A program made the position numbers and the translations under genes. The notes under the pieces were generated by a model. It saw only the letters and a list, made by a program, of their open reading frames with translations, was not told the DNA's origin and did no database searches. Shown one piece after another: positions 8,461 through 16,517 of a stretch of 64,000 nt of DNA. The stretch lies in NCBI RefSeq assembly GCF_042697365.1, contig NZ_CP137604.1; one strand, 5' to 3'. The stretch's first letter is position 1, and every line of letters starts with the position of its first letter. This stretch comes from Brucella pseudintermedia. Lineage in GTDB: Bacteria > Pseudomonadota > Alphaproteobacteria > Rhizobiales > Rhizobiaceae.

Positions 8461-8790
8461 ATGATTACCTGTTTCATCCGCTATCAGATCGACCCGTTCA
8501 AGGCGGATGCATTTGCCGAATATGCCCGCAATTGGGGACAGGCCATTCCGCGATGTGGCGCCAATCTCATTGGCTATTTCGGACCGCATGAAGGATCGTC
8601 GACAACGGCCTATGGCGTCTACTCTATCGAAAACCTTGCTGCTTACGAGGCATACCGGGCCCGGCTCGCCGGCGATCCACTGGGACGCGAAAACTATGAA
8701 TTTGCAAGGCGGGAACAGTTCATCCGGTCAGAGGATCGCATCTTCCTGAAACTTCAATCCGCACCGCATGGGGAGTTCATCAAGCCATGA
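8461..8790 (+). CDS. NIPSNAP family protein
   Basis: A 109-residue protein of the dimeric alpha/beta-barrel fold. ATG at 8461 is chosen; GAAGGAG lies a few bases before it and the family begins at this point (MITCFIRYQIDPFK). Motifs include FAEYARNWGQAIPRCG and LIGYFGPHEGS. The family is of unknown biochemical role in bacteria. Its TGA overlaps the ATG of the next gene (ATGA), so the two are coupled; the ArsR gene is divergent from them. Confidence 0.85.
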   Translation: MITCFIRYQIDPFKADAFAEYARNWGQAIPRCGANLIGYFGPHEGSSTTAYGVYSIENLAAYEAYRARLAGDPLGRENYEFARREQFIRSEDRIFLKLQSAPHGEFIKP

Positions 8791-9137
8791 TTGCAGTCAT
8801 ATTCGAAGTCTGGCCGGCTGATGACGACAGGCGCGGCCAATATCTCGACATTGCCGCGAGCCTGCGCGGCGATCTTTCCAAAATCGAGGGCTTCCTCTCG
8901 ATAGAGCGCTTTCAGAGCCTCGCCGATCCCGGCAAGCTGCTCTCGCTTTCGTTCTGGCGCGACGAAGAAGCCGTGCGCGAATGGCGCAATCTGCCCTCTC
9001 ATCGGGTGGCACAGGGACAGGGTCGCAAGGGCGTATTCGAGAATTATCGTTTACGAGTGGTCAGCATCATGCGCGACTATGGCCTCGATGATCGTATTGA
9101 GGCCCCCGAAGACAGCCGTTCAGCGCACGCTGTATAA
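8787..9137 (+). CDS. Antibiotic biosynthesis monooxygenase (ABM) family protein
   Basis: A 116-residue protein with a dimeric ferredoxin-like fold. It reads MIAVIFEVWPADDDRRGQYL, then KIEGFLSIERFQSL and LLSLSFWRDEEAVREWRNLPSHR, the normal course of an ABM domain with the paired His/Trp. Members oxidise quinols, degrade haem or do nothing known; haem-degrading types keep an Asn not evident here. Start overlaps the NIPSNAP stop by 4 bp. Together with NIPSNAP, which has the same fold, it may form a heteromeric unit (inference). Confidence 0.85.
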   Translation: MIAVIFEVWPADDDRRGQYLDIAASLRGDLSKIEGFLSIERFQSLADPGKLLSLSFWRDEEAVREWRNLPSHRVAQGQGRKGVFENYRLRVVSIMRDYGLDDRIEAPEDSRSAHAV

Positions 9138-9143
9138 TGAATA

Positions 9144-9160
9144 GCCGGGCACTGCCCGGC
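9144..9160. terminator. Hairpin between convergent monooxygenase gene and alaS
   Basis: The inverted repeat gccgggc / gcccggc with a 3-nt loop lies 7 bp after the monooxygenase stop and 17 bp from the alaS stop. On the plus strand it is followed by gatttctgttttc, a moderate U-rich tail. It probably terminates the plus-strand transcript and may serve both. Confidence 0.6.
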
Positions 9161-9177
9161 GATTTCTGTTTTCGACC

Positions 9178-11835
9178 TTAACCGATCAGCGCCTTGACCG
9201 CGGCGATTGCATCAGCCGCTTTTGCACCATCCGGGCCACCTGCCTGGGCCATATCCGGGCGACCGCCTCCACCAGCGCCACCAAGCGCCGCCGAAGCTGC
9301 GCGGACCAGATCGACCGCGCTGAAACGGCTCACCAGATCTTCCGTGACCGCCGCGACTGCGCTCGCCTTGTCGTCTTCGCCGACACCAATAAACAGCACG
9401 ACGCCGGAACCGACCTGCTTCTTGCCTTCATCTGCAAGCGGCTTCAGGTCACGCGGAGAAACGCCTGTTACGATCTTGCCGAGGAAATTGACGCCATTCA
9501 CGGCTTCAACGGCGCTGCCGCCCTCTGCCGAACCGCCGCCAAGCGCAAGCTTCTTGCGGGCCTCGGCGAGTTCACGCTCCAGCTTCTTGCGTTCATCCAG
9601 AAGCGCATTGACGCGTTCCAGCGCTTCGGACGGCGTCGTCTTCAACGCACCGGCGATAGCCTTTACACGTTCATCCTGCTCTTCGAGATAGAGGCGAGCG
9701 GCCTCACCCGTCAGCGCTTCCATACGGCGAACACCGGCGGCAACCGCCCCTTCCGAAACGATGCGGACAAGGCCGATATCGCCCGTCTGGCGCACATGCG
9801 TGCCGCCGCAAAGCTCGACCGAATAGGCTTTGCCTGCCTTCGGGCCGTGTTTCGCGGTGCCCATGGAAACAACGCGAACTTCATCGCCGTATTTCTCGCC
9901 GAACAGTGCCATGGCGCCTTCGGCAATGGCATCGTCTACGGCCATCAGGCGCGTGCTGACGGGCGCGTTTTGCAAAATGATTTCATTGGCAAGGTTTTCC
10001 ACCTGCGCCAGCTCTTCTGCCGAAATCGGCTTCGGATGCGAGAAGTCGAAGCGCAAACGGTCGGGTGCTACGAGCGAACCTTTCTGGGCGACATGGCTTC
10101 CGAGCGTTTCACGCAGAGCCTCATGCAGAAGATGCGTCGCCGAATGGTTGGAACGAATGCGCGTGCGGCGCACCGAATCCACTTTCAACTCAACCGCATC
10201 GCCGGTCTTGGCCGCACCCTTGGCAACTTCGCCGATATGAACGAAGACGCCCTCGCCCTTCTTCTGCGTATCCTTGATGGTGATGACAAAACCTTCACCG
10301 GAAATCGTACCCGTATCGCCTTGCTGGCCACCGGATTCTCCGTAGAACGGCGTCTGGTTGACCACGACCGAAACAGCTTCACCCTCGGCAACGGACTGTA
10401 CTTCTGCGCCATCGCGAACAAGTGCTGTGATAACACCTTCCGCGCTTTCGGTTTCATAACCAAGGAACTCAGTCGCGCCGACCTTGTCCTTTACGCCGAA
10501 CCAGATGGTTTCTGTCGCAGCCTCGCCAGAACCGGCCCAATTGGCGCGCGCTTCGGCCTTCTGGCGTTCCATAGCGGCACTGAACCCTTCCGTATCAACG
10601 GCAATGCCACGCTGGCGCAACGCATCCTGCGTCAGATCGAGCGGGAAGCCATAGGTGTCGTAAAGCTTGAAAGCGGTTTCACCATCGAGACGATCACCTT
10701 CAACGAGGTTTTCCGTTGCGTCCGACAGGAGACCAAGCCCACGATCGAGCGTCTTGCGGAAACGGGTCTCCTCGAGCTTGAGCGTTTCCGAAATCAACGC
10801 GTCTGCGCGGATCAGTTCCGGATAAGCCTGTCCCATTTCGCGGATCAGGGCTGGCAGCAGGCGCCACATCAGCGGCTCTTTCGCGCCCAACAACTGTGCG
10901 TGGCGCATTGCGCGGCGCATGATGCGGCGCAGCACATAGCCGCGACCTTCGTTGGACGGCAGCACTCCGTCGGCGATCAGGAAGCTTGAAGCACGCAGAT
11001 GATCGGCAATCACCCGGTGGCTGGCGCGGAACTCGCCCTCGGCCTTCACCCCCGTCGCTTCTTCCGAAGCGCGGATCAACGCCTTGAAGAGATCTATATC
11101 GTAATTGTCATGCACGCCCTGCAACACCGCTGCGACGCGCTCCAATCCCATGCCGGTGTCGATGGACGGACGCGGCAAATCAATGCGCTGTTCGGGCGTG
11201 ATCTGCTCGAACTGCATGAATACGAGGTTCCAGATTTCGATGAAACGATCGCCGTCTTCGTCAGCCGATCCGGGAGGGCCGCCCCAGATATGGTCGCCGT
11301 GGTCGAAGAAGATTTCCGAGCATGGGCCGCATGGACCGGTGTCACCCATGGCCCAGAAATTGTCGCTTGTAGCAATGCGGATAATACGGTCGTCGGAAAG
11401 ACCGGCGATCTTCTTCCAGTAATTCGCTGCGTCGTCGTCCGTATGATATACGGTGACAAGCAGTTTATCCTTGGGAAGGCCGAATTCCTTGGTGATCAGG
11501 TTCCAGGCGAAACTGATGGCGTCTTCCTTGAAATAGTCGCCGAACGAGAAATTGCCCAGCATCTCAAAGAAAGTATGGTGACGTGCGGTATAGCCGACAT
11601 TGTCCAGATCGTTGTGCTTGCCGCCGGCGCGAACGCATTTCTGCGAGGTGGTCGCACGATTATAAGAACGATGTTCTAGACCCGTGAAAACGTTTTTGAA
11701 CTGTACCATGCCCGCATTGGTGAACATGAGCGTCGGATCGTTACGCGGAACAAGCGGGCTCGATGGAACGACCTCATGCCCGTTCTTGCGGAAATAATCG
11801 AGGAATGTGGACCTAATCTCGTTGACGCCAGCCAT
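9178..11835 (-). CDS. alaS: Alanyl-tRNA synthetase
   Basis: An 885-residue class II synthetase, full length, charging tRNA-Ala in the cytosol. In order: catalytic core from the N-terminus (LVPRNDPTLMFTNAGMVQFK, TSQKCVRAGGKHNDLDNVG), the tRNA-recognition region, then the editing domain with the zinc-binding HSATH and CGGTH motifs, and a C-terminal DHHA1 domain rich in Gly/Ala (GGAGGGGRPDMAQAGG). The latter keeps the GGGG-RPDMAQAGG loop. It lies upstream of recA's terminator with the same orientation but separated by 324 bp, so it probably has its own promoter. Confidence 0.98.
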   Translation of the reverse strand: MAGVNEIRSTFLDYFRKNGHEVVPSSPLVPRNDPTLMFTNAGMVQFKNVFTGLEHRSYNRATTSQKCVRAGGKHNDLDNVGYTARHHTFFEMLGNFSFGDYFKEDAISFAWNLITKEFGLPKDKLLVTVYHTDDDAANYWKKIAGLSDDRIIRIATSDNFWAMGDTGPCGPCSEIFFDHGDHIWGGPPGSADEDGDRFIEIWNLVFMQFEQITPEQRIDLPRPSIDTGMGLERVAAVLQGVHDNYDIDLFKALIRASEEATGVKAEGEFRASHRVIADHLRASSFLIADGVLPSNEGRGYVLRRIMRRAMRHAQLLGAKEPLMWRLLPALIREMGQAYPELIRADALISETLKLEETRFRKTLDRGLGLLSDATENLVEGDRLDGETAFKLYDTYGFPLDLTQDALRQRGIAVDTEGFSAAMERQKAEARANWAGSGEAATETIWFGVKDKVGATEFLGYETESAEGVITALVRDGAEVQSVAEGEAVSVVVNQTPFYGESGGQQGDTGTISGEGFVITIKDTQKKGEGVFVHIGEVAKGAAKTGDAVELKVDSVRRTRIRSNHSATHLLHEALRETLGSHVAQKGSLVAPDRLRFDFSHPKPISAEELAQVENLANEIILQNAPVSTRLMAVDDAIAEGAMALFGEKYGDEVRVVSMGTAKHGPKAGKAYSVELCGGTHVRQTGDIGLVRIVSEGAVAAGVRRMEALTGEAARLYLEEQDERVKAIAGALKTTPSEALERVNALLDERKKLERELAEARKKLALGGGSAEGGSAVEAVNGVNFLGKIVTGVSPRDLKPLADEGKKQVGSGVVLFIGVGEDDKASAVAAVTEDLVSRFSAVDLVRAASAALGGAGGGGRPDMAQAGGPDGAKAADAIAAVKALIG

Positions 11836-12159
11836 AAGTCACCTTTGGGCTTTACTGCCCTGCACGGACGCAGCTTTTGAAAAAGCCGCATCAATTATCC
11901 TGTTCAAACTCCCACAACCGCCAACCGTTATCGAAGGCCGAGGCTCTCTCACACAGCCAGAACGTGAAGTGGAGTTTTCGGTTGACCGCTTTTAGCGGTG
12001 CCTTGCTTTTCTGTCCAGATAAGTACGCTGCGCCATAAAAGCAATTTCTGCTGAAAGACGATTAAGCAGGCACTTTTCACGCCGCAAGAATTCATCCCTC
12101 CAAAACGAAGCCCCGCGCTAATGCACGGGGCCTCGAAAATTTGTCTAATGCTGGCGACC
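11836..12159. other. 324-bp gap between alaS and recA
   Basis: It holds the leader and presumably the promoter of alaS (minus strand) and the recA terminator at its right end. I found no -35/-10 pair that I trust for alaS, and no coding frame with a ribosome binding site. A small inverted repeat (accgc ttttt-like loop gcggt) is visible near 11980-11998. Confidence 0.5.
12101..12131 (-). terminator. Rho-independent terminator of recA
   Basis: A 9-bp stem (gccccgcgc / gcacggggc with one G-T pair) and a 4-nt loop at 12110-12131. On the minus strand it is followed by TTCGTTTTGG. It lies 29 bp after the recA stop. Confidence 0.85.
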
Positions 12160-13245
12160 TTACATTTCCGCAGCGTCGCTTGCGTCGTCTTCCGGTCCGC
12201 CATCCTCAAGGAACTGCTCGGCGATCAGCCCGGCATTCTGACGAAGGGTCGTTTCAATCTCGCGAGCCACTTCCGGGTTATCCTTAAGATACTGCTTGGC
12301 GTTCTCACGGCCCTGTCCCAGCCGCTGGGAATTATAGGAGAACCACGCACCCGACTTCTCGACAACGCCAGCCTTCACGCCAAGATCGACCAGCTCGCCG
12401 GTCTTGGAAACGCCGGCGCCATACATGATATCGAATTCGACCTGCTTGAAGGGCGGAGCAAGCTTGTTCTTGACGACCTTGACACGGGTCTGGTTGCCGA
12501 CGACTTCATCACGCTCCTTGATCGAGCCGATACGGCGAATATCGAGACGAACCGAAGCATAGAACTTGAGAGCATTACCTCCAGTCGTCGTTTCCGGCGA
12601 ACCGAACATCACGCCGATCTTCATACGGATCTGGTTGATGAAGATCACCATACAGTTCGAGCGCGAGATTGATGCGGTAAGCTTGCGGAGCGCCTGGCTC
12701 ATGAGACGTGCCTGCAGACCAGGCAGGGAGTCGCCCATCTCACCTTCGATTTCAGCGCGCGGCGTCAGGGCAGCGACAGAGTCGACGACGAGAACGTCGA
12801 TGGCACCTGAGCGCACAAGCGTATCGGTAATCTCAAGCGCCTGCTCGCCCGTATCCGGCTGCGAAATCAGCAGGTTCTCAAGATCGACACCCAGCTTGCG
12901 CGCATAGACCGGATCAAGCGCATGTTCCGCATCGACGAATGCACAGATACCGCCCTTCTTCTGTGCTTCCGCGATCGTGTGCAACGCCAGCGTCGTCTTA
13001 CCGGAACTCTCCGGTCCGTAAATCTCGACAATACGTCCTTTGGGCAAGCCACCAACGCCGAGCGCGATGTCCAGCGAGAGCGACCCGGTCGATACGGTTT
13101 CGATCTCCACGACCTGATCGTTCTGGCCAAGGCGCATGATCGAGCCCTTGCCGAACGCCCTTTCAATCTGCGACAATGCCGCATCGAGAGCCTTAGTCTT
13201 GTCCACTGAATTTTCCTCAACAAGTCGCAATGAATTCTGAGACAT
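12160..13245 (-). CDS. recA: Recombinase RecA
   Basis: A 361-residue DNA strand-exchange protein and LexA co-protease. The frame is open to 13329 but the family start is MSQNSLRLVEEN at 13245, with a ribosome binding site AGGATGG before it. Walker A is GPESSGKTT at residues 77-85; the L1/L2 loops are in DSLPGLQARLMSQALRKL and GSPETTTGGNALKFYAS. The acidic tail GGPEDDASDAAEM is typical. The promoter carries an alphaproteobacterial LexA box, so it is SOS-induced. Confidence 0.98.
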   Translation of the reverse strand: MSQNSLRLVEENSVDKTKALDAALSQIERAFGKGSIMRLGQNDQVVEIETVSTGSLSLDIALGVGGLPKGRIVEIYGPESSGKTTLALHTIAEAQKKGGICAFVDAEHALDPVYARKLGVDLENLLISQPDTGEQALEITDTLVRSGAIDVLVVDSVAALTPRAEIEGEMGDSLPGLQARLMSQALRKLTASISRSNCMVIFINQIRMKIGVMFGSPETTTGGNALKFYASVRLDIRRIGSIKERDEVVGNQTRVKVVKNKLAPPFKQVEFDIMYGAGVSKTGELVDLGVKAGVVEKSGAWFSYNSQRLGQGRENAKQYLKDNPEVAREIETTLRQNAGLIAEQFLEDGGPEDDASDAAEM

Positions 13246-13345
13246 CTTACACCATCCTCTTGTCTCGCTAGAAGCCCGGCAGGCTCGTTGCCACGATCTA
13301 TTTGTATCCGTTTTGTTCTCATTTGGCAATGGAACTAACTAATTG

Positions 13346-13374
13346 ATTATAAAAGATTTCGAAATTTTGTTCTT
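13346..13374 (-). promoter_or_regulatory. recA promoter
   Basis: On the minus strand a perfect TATAAT (13346-13351) is preceded by a 17-bp spacer and AAGAAC (13369-13374) in the -35 position. The poor -35 lies inside the LexA box. The start of transcription would be near 13339, giving a leader of roughly 94 nt. Confidence 0.7.
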
Positions 13375-13383
13375 TAATCGTTC
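13369..13383 (-). promoter_or_regulatory. LexA (SOS) box of recA
   Basis: GTTC-tttaatc-GTTC on the plus strand, which is GAAC-N7-GAAC on the coding strand. This direct repeat is the established LexA site of alphaproteobacteria, unlike the palindrome of E. coli. It covers the -35 of the recA promoter, so bound LexA would block RNA polymerase. Confidence 0.85.
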
Positions 13384-13473
13384 TCTAACATCAGAGATTA
13401 CGAAAATAATAAAGCTATTCCCCATTTAACTTATTTCAAATCAATCCGTGGGGCTGGCGATTCGCGAGAGCCA

Positions 13474-13510
13474 ACAAAAACGCAGCCCTTTTCTTCCGAA
13501 GGACTGCGTG
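13474..13510 (-). terminator. Rho-independent terminator of the OmpA-family lipoprotein gene
   Basis: The stem is acgcagccc / ggactgcgt on the plus strand (13480-13488 with 13501-13509; one G-T pair), and on the minus strand it is followed by TTTTTGTTGG. It starts about 29 bp after the gene's stop. Confidence 0.85.
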
Positions 13511-13538
13511 ATGGTAGCGGCTGAAACTGCAAACGGAA

Positions 13539-14204
13539 TCAGCTGGCGGCGCGAAGCGGCGAAATCTGGATTTCCACGCGGCGATTCTGCGCGCGCCCGT
13601 CCGGCGTAGCATTGGTGGCAACCGGCTGGCTGGCTCCGTAGCCGATAACGGCAAAACGACGTGGGTCGATCCCCTGCGAACCGAGATAGCTGGCAACCGA
13701 AGCGGCGCGGCGCTGCGAGAGACCCTGATTATAGCTGGCGCTGCCTGTCGAATCGGTATGGCCATAGACATCCACAAGCGTCTGATTGAACTTGCGCAGC
13801 ACGATCGCAACCGAATTGAGCGTCGGGTAGAACTGGCTTTTCACCTGATCCTGATCGGTATCAAACGTGATGCTCGAAGGCATATTCAGGATGATCTGGT
13901 CGCCATTACGCGTCACGGACACGCCGGTACCCTGCAGCTGTGCGCGAAGCTCGTTTTCCTGACGATCCATGTAATTGCCGATCGCACCGCCGCCAAGCGC
14001 ACCGATACCCGCGCCGATCAGCACTGCATTGCGCTGGGCGCGGCTGGAACCGCCAACCATCAGGCCGCCGAGCGCACCCACAGCCGCGCCAATTGCAGCA
14101 CCGCCGGCAGTATTCGACATTTTCTGTTCCCCGGTATAAGGATCGGTGGTGCAGCCCGCGAGAAATGTGGCGGCGAAAAGGGCGATACCGGTCTTTTTCA
14201 GCAT
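13539..14204 (-). CDS. OmpA-family outer-membrane lipoprotein
   Basis: A 221-residue protein beginning at 14204 (MLKKTGIAL); the frame is open further upstream but only this start gives a lipoprotein signal. The lipobox is LAGC with Cys18 as the acylated residue. Residues about 33-75 form a glycine zipper (AAIGAAVGALGGLMVGG and a second copy GAGIGALGGGAIGNYMD). The C-terminal OmpA domain binds peptidoglycan, with YGHTDSTGSASYNQGLSQRRA and RRVEIQI. It is probably anchored in the outer membrane with its C-terminus on the cell wall, in the manner of YiaD. Confidence 0.92.
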   Translation of the reverse strand: MLKKTGIALFAATFLAGCTTDPYTGEQKMSNTAGGAAIGAAVGALGGLMVGGSSRAQRNAVLIGAGIGALGGGAIGNYMDRQENELRAQLQGTGVSVTRNGDQIILNMPSSITFDTDQDQVKSQFYPTLNSVAIVLRKFNQTLVDVYGHTDSTGSASYNQGLSQRRAASVASYLGSQGIDPRRFAVIGYGASQPVATNATPDGRAQNRRVEIQISPLRAAS

Positions 14205-14302
14205 GAAATGGTCATCCTCAATTAGCGAATCCGCTCGCATGATAGTAGCGATTAAGGCCGGATGGTGTTTTGGATGCGAAATTGAATCCGGCCAGTCGCT
14301 TT

Positions 14303-14887
14303 TTAACTGAAGCCTCCGCAATTGCGCAACTGCGCGGCATAACGATTGGCCATGGATTGGGCCCGTTTTGCCCCGTTGAGCGCCGTCGCATTCCCGCGCC
14401 AGGCGCCGCGTGCATAGCCGCCATGGCCTGAATAGTAAGCGAGATAAAGGCTGTAGGCATCGGCACGATTGATGCCGTTCTTCAGGTGGCTCTGATAGTG
14501 ATACCAGCCGATAAAGTGGACCGCGTCCGCAAAATTGGTGCGCGATGCCGTCCAGCGACCCGTTTCCCGCTTGTAACGATCCCACGTGCCGTTCAACGCC
14601 TGCGAATAGCCATAGGCGCTGGACGACCGCTTCCACGGAATGATCCAGAGTATCTTGGTGCGCGGCGGGCGCGCATAGGGCCGGAAGCCCGATTCTGTAT
14701 AGATCGTGGCCATCAGAACCGGAACCGGAACACCGAACTCGCGCGAAACCCGCGTGGCAGCCGTCTGCCAGTTATTGAACCAACCGTCGCGTTGATCGAA
14801 GACCGCGCACACATTGGTGACCTGCCGTGGGGCGGTCGCGCAGCCTCCAAGGATCACGAGCGCGACGAGAAACAAAACGCGCATCAT
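14303..14887 (-). CDS. Lipoprotein with lysozyme-like transglycosylase (SLT) domain
   Basis: A 194-residue protein with a lipoprotein signal (MMRVLFLVALVILGGC; Cys16). The catalytic Glu is in IYTESGFRPYARPP, followed by AYGYSQALNGTW, the usual SLT order. DAVHFIGWYHYQS and LYLAYYSGHGGYARGAW complete the domain. It should cleave peptidoglycan glycan strands from the membrane side. It is followed, 98 bp downstream on the same strand, by the OmpA-family lipoprotein, so the two envelope genes may share a transcript. Either of the first two Met codons could start it. Confidence 0.88.
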   Translation of the reverse strand: MMRVLFLVALVILGGCATAPRQVTNVCAVFDQRDGWFNNWQTAATRVSREFGVPVPVLMATIYTESGFRPYARPPRTKILWIIPWKRSSSAYGYSQALNGTWDRYKRETGRWTASRTNFADAVHFIGWYHYQSHLKNGINRADAYSLYLAYYSGHGGYARGAWRGNATALNGAKRAQSMANRYAAQLRNCGGFS

Positions 14888-15076
14888 GGAAAACCTCGTC
14901 TCTTTGCAAAGATTGATAAAATGTAAAGATTAAGAAGACCTTTCTAATGACAGGTCGGTCCTCTCAGACGACTACAACCTCTTGTGAAGAAGCAAATTAA
15001 AAGCCGCGGCGAATATGGCCGCGACTTGGACTGTGGACGAATGTGGATAACTATGGGGATAGCGCATATCCAGATG

Positions 15077-15108
15077 AAAAGAGCGGTTCTGTTGAAACAG
15101 AACCGCTC
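15077..15108 (-). terminator. Rho-independent terminator of rarA
   Basis: A perfect 12-bp stem gagcggttctgt / acagaaccgctc with loop tgaa (15081-15108). On the minus strand TTTTCATCTGG follows. It begins 7 bp from the rarA stop. Confidence 0.9.
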
Positions 15109-15114
15109 CTGCCA

Positions 15115-16431
15115 TCATCTGCGTCCCTGACGCTCCTGCCGCAAGCGAGCCCAGTATTCCAGGCGCTTGCGAATATCCCGCTCGAAGCCCCGCTCCGGTG
15201 GGTCGTAGAATTTCTGTCTGCCCATGCTCTCGGGAAAATAATCCTGCCCTGAAAAAGCATCCGGCTGATCATGGTCGTAAGCATAGCCCTCGCCATATCC
15301 CTCGTTCTTCATGAGCTTGGTCGGCGCATTGAGAATATGCTTCGGCGGCAGCAGCGAACCGTTTTCCTTGGCCGCACGCATAGAGGCTTTATAGGCCATA
15401 TAAACCGCATTCGATTTTGGCGCGGTCGCAAGATAAACGCAGGCCTGTGCCAAGGCCAGTTCGCCCTCCGGCGACCCCAGATAGTCATAGGCATCCTTGG
15501 CTGCATTGCAGATAACAAGGGCCTGTGGATCGGCAAGGCCAATGTCCTCTACCGCCATGCGCACAAGCCGCCGACCGAGATATAAGGGGTCCTCGCCCGC
15601 ATCGAACATACGCGAAAGATAATAGAGCGCCGCATCCGGATCTGATCCGCGAACGGATTTATGCAACGCGGAAATCAGATTGTAATGCCCGTCCTGCCCC
15701 TTGTCATAGACGGGAGCGCGGCGCTGTACCACGTCCTGTAGTTTTTCTGCCGTGAACACCTCATCCGGGCGCGCAGCGCGCCAGACTTCCTCGGCAAGCG
15801 TCAGCGCAGCACGCCCATCCCCATCGGCCATGCGAATGAGACTGGCGCGTGCTTCCTCGTCCAGCGGCAACGGGCGCTCTTCCTGCTCCTCAGCGCGGGT
15901 CAGAAGCGTCGCGATGCTCTCGCCATCATGAGGGTGAAAAGTCAGCACCCTCGCCCGGGACAAAAGAGCGGCGTTGAGTTCGAAAGACGGATTCTCCGTG
16001 GTGGCGCCAATCAGGATGACGGTGCCGTCTTCCATGACCGGCAGAAAACTGTCCTGCTGCGCGCGATTGAAGCGATGGATTTCGTCCACGAAAAGCAAGG
16101 TCTGCCGACCGGACATGCGTCTGGCGCGCGCAGCTTCAAAAACCTTCTTGAGATCAGCAACACCCGAGAAAATCGCCGAAATCTGCTCGAACGCCAGATC
16201 GGTCTCTCCCGCAAGCAGGCGGGCGACCGTCGTCTTGCCGGTTCCGGGAGGCCCCCAGAAAATCATGGAGCCGAGAGAGCCGGATGCGATCATGCGCGTC
16301 AGTACACCTTCGGGTCCGGTCAAGTGCTCCTGACCGGTCACTTCCGACAGATGCTTTGGTCGCAGGCGGTCAGCAAGCGGCCGGTTGCGGTCCGCGTTCG
16401 GGTCTGCCGCTGCTGAAAAAAGGTCGCTCAT
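15115..16431 (-). CDS. rarA: Replication-associated recombination protein A (AAA ATPase)
   Basis: A 438-residue member of the RarA/MgsA family, related to clamp-loader subunits. Walker A is GPPGTGKTT near residue 60 and Walker B LLFVDEIHRFNR; sensor 1 follows at LIGATTENPSFELN. The C-terminal half carries the tetramerisation region (SALHKSVRGSDPDAALYYL). It acts at stalled forks. Start at ATG 16431 gives the conserved PLADRLRPK beginning. It is upstream of nothing on the same strand except the terminator; degP precedes it by 86 bp. Confidence 0.95.
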   Translation of the reverse strand: MSDLFSAAADPNADRNRPLADRLRPKHLSEVTGQEHLTGPEGVLTRMIASGSLGSMIFWGPPGTGKTTVARLLAGETDLAFEQISAIFSGVADLKKVFEAARARRMSGRQTLLFVDEIHRFNRAQQDSFLPVMEDGTVILIGATTENPSFELNAALLSRARVLTFHPHDGESIATLLTRAEEQEERPLPLDEEARASLIRMADGDGRAALTLAEEVWRAARPDEVFTAEKLQDVVQRRAPVYDKGQDGHYNLISALHKSVRGSDPDAALYYLSRMFDAGEDPLYLGRRLVRMAVEDIGLADPQALVICNAAKDAYDYLGSPEGELALAQACVYLATAPKSNAVYMAYKASMRAAKENGSLLPPKHILNAPTKLMKNEGYGEGYAYDHDQPDAFSGQDYFPESMGRQKFYDPPERGFERDIRKRLEYWARLRQERQGRR

Positions 16432-16517
16432 TCAATTGCTCTATCAAAGACTATACCGCTTCAGGCATAATGCGGCCCGAAGCGGCATGCAACTTTTAGC
16501 GATCTGCCAGCATCGGC

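Noticed and set aside
13310..13340. A second LexA-like site (GTTC ... GGAAC) nearer to recA
   Set aside because: Spacing and orientation do not match the GTTC-N7-GTTC pattern.
14205..14636. N-terminal extension of the OmpA-family lipoprotein
   Set aside because: It overlaps the lysozyme-like gene in another frame and would hide the lipobox signal that starts at 14204.
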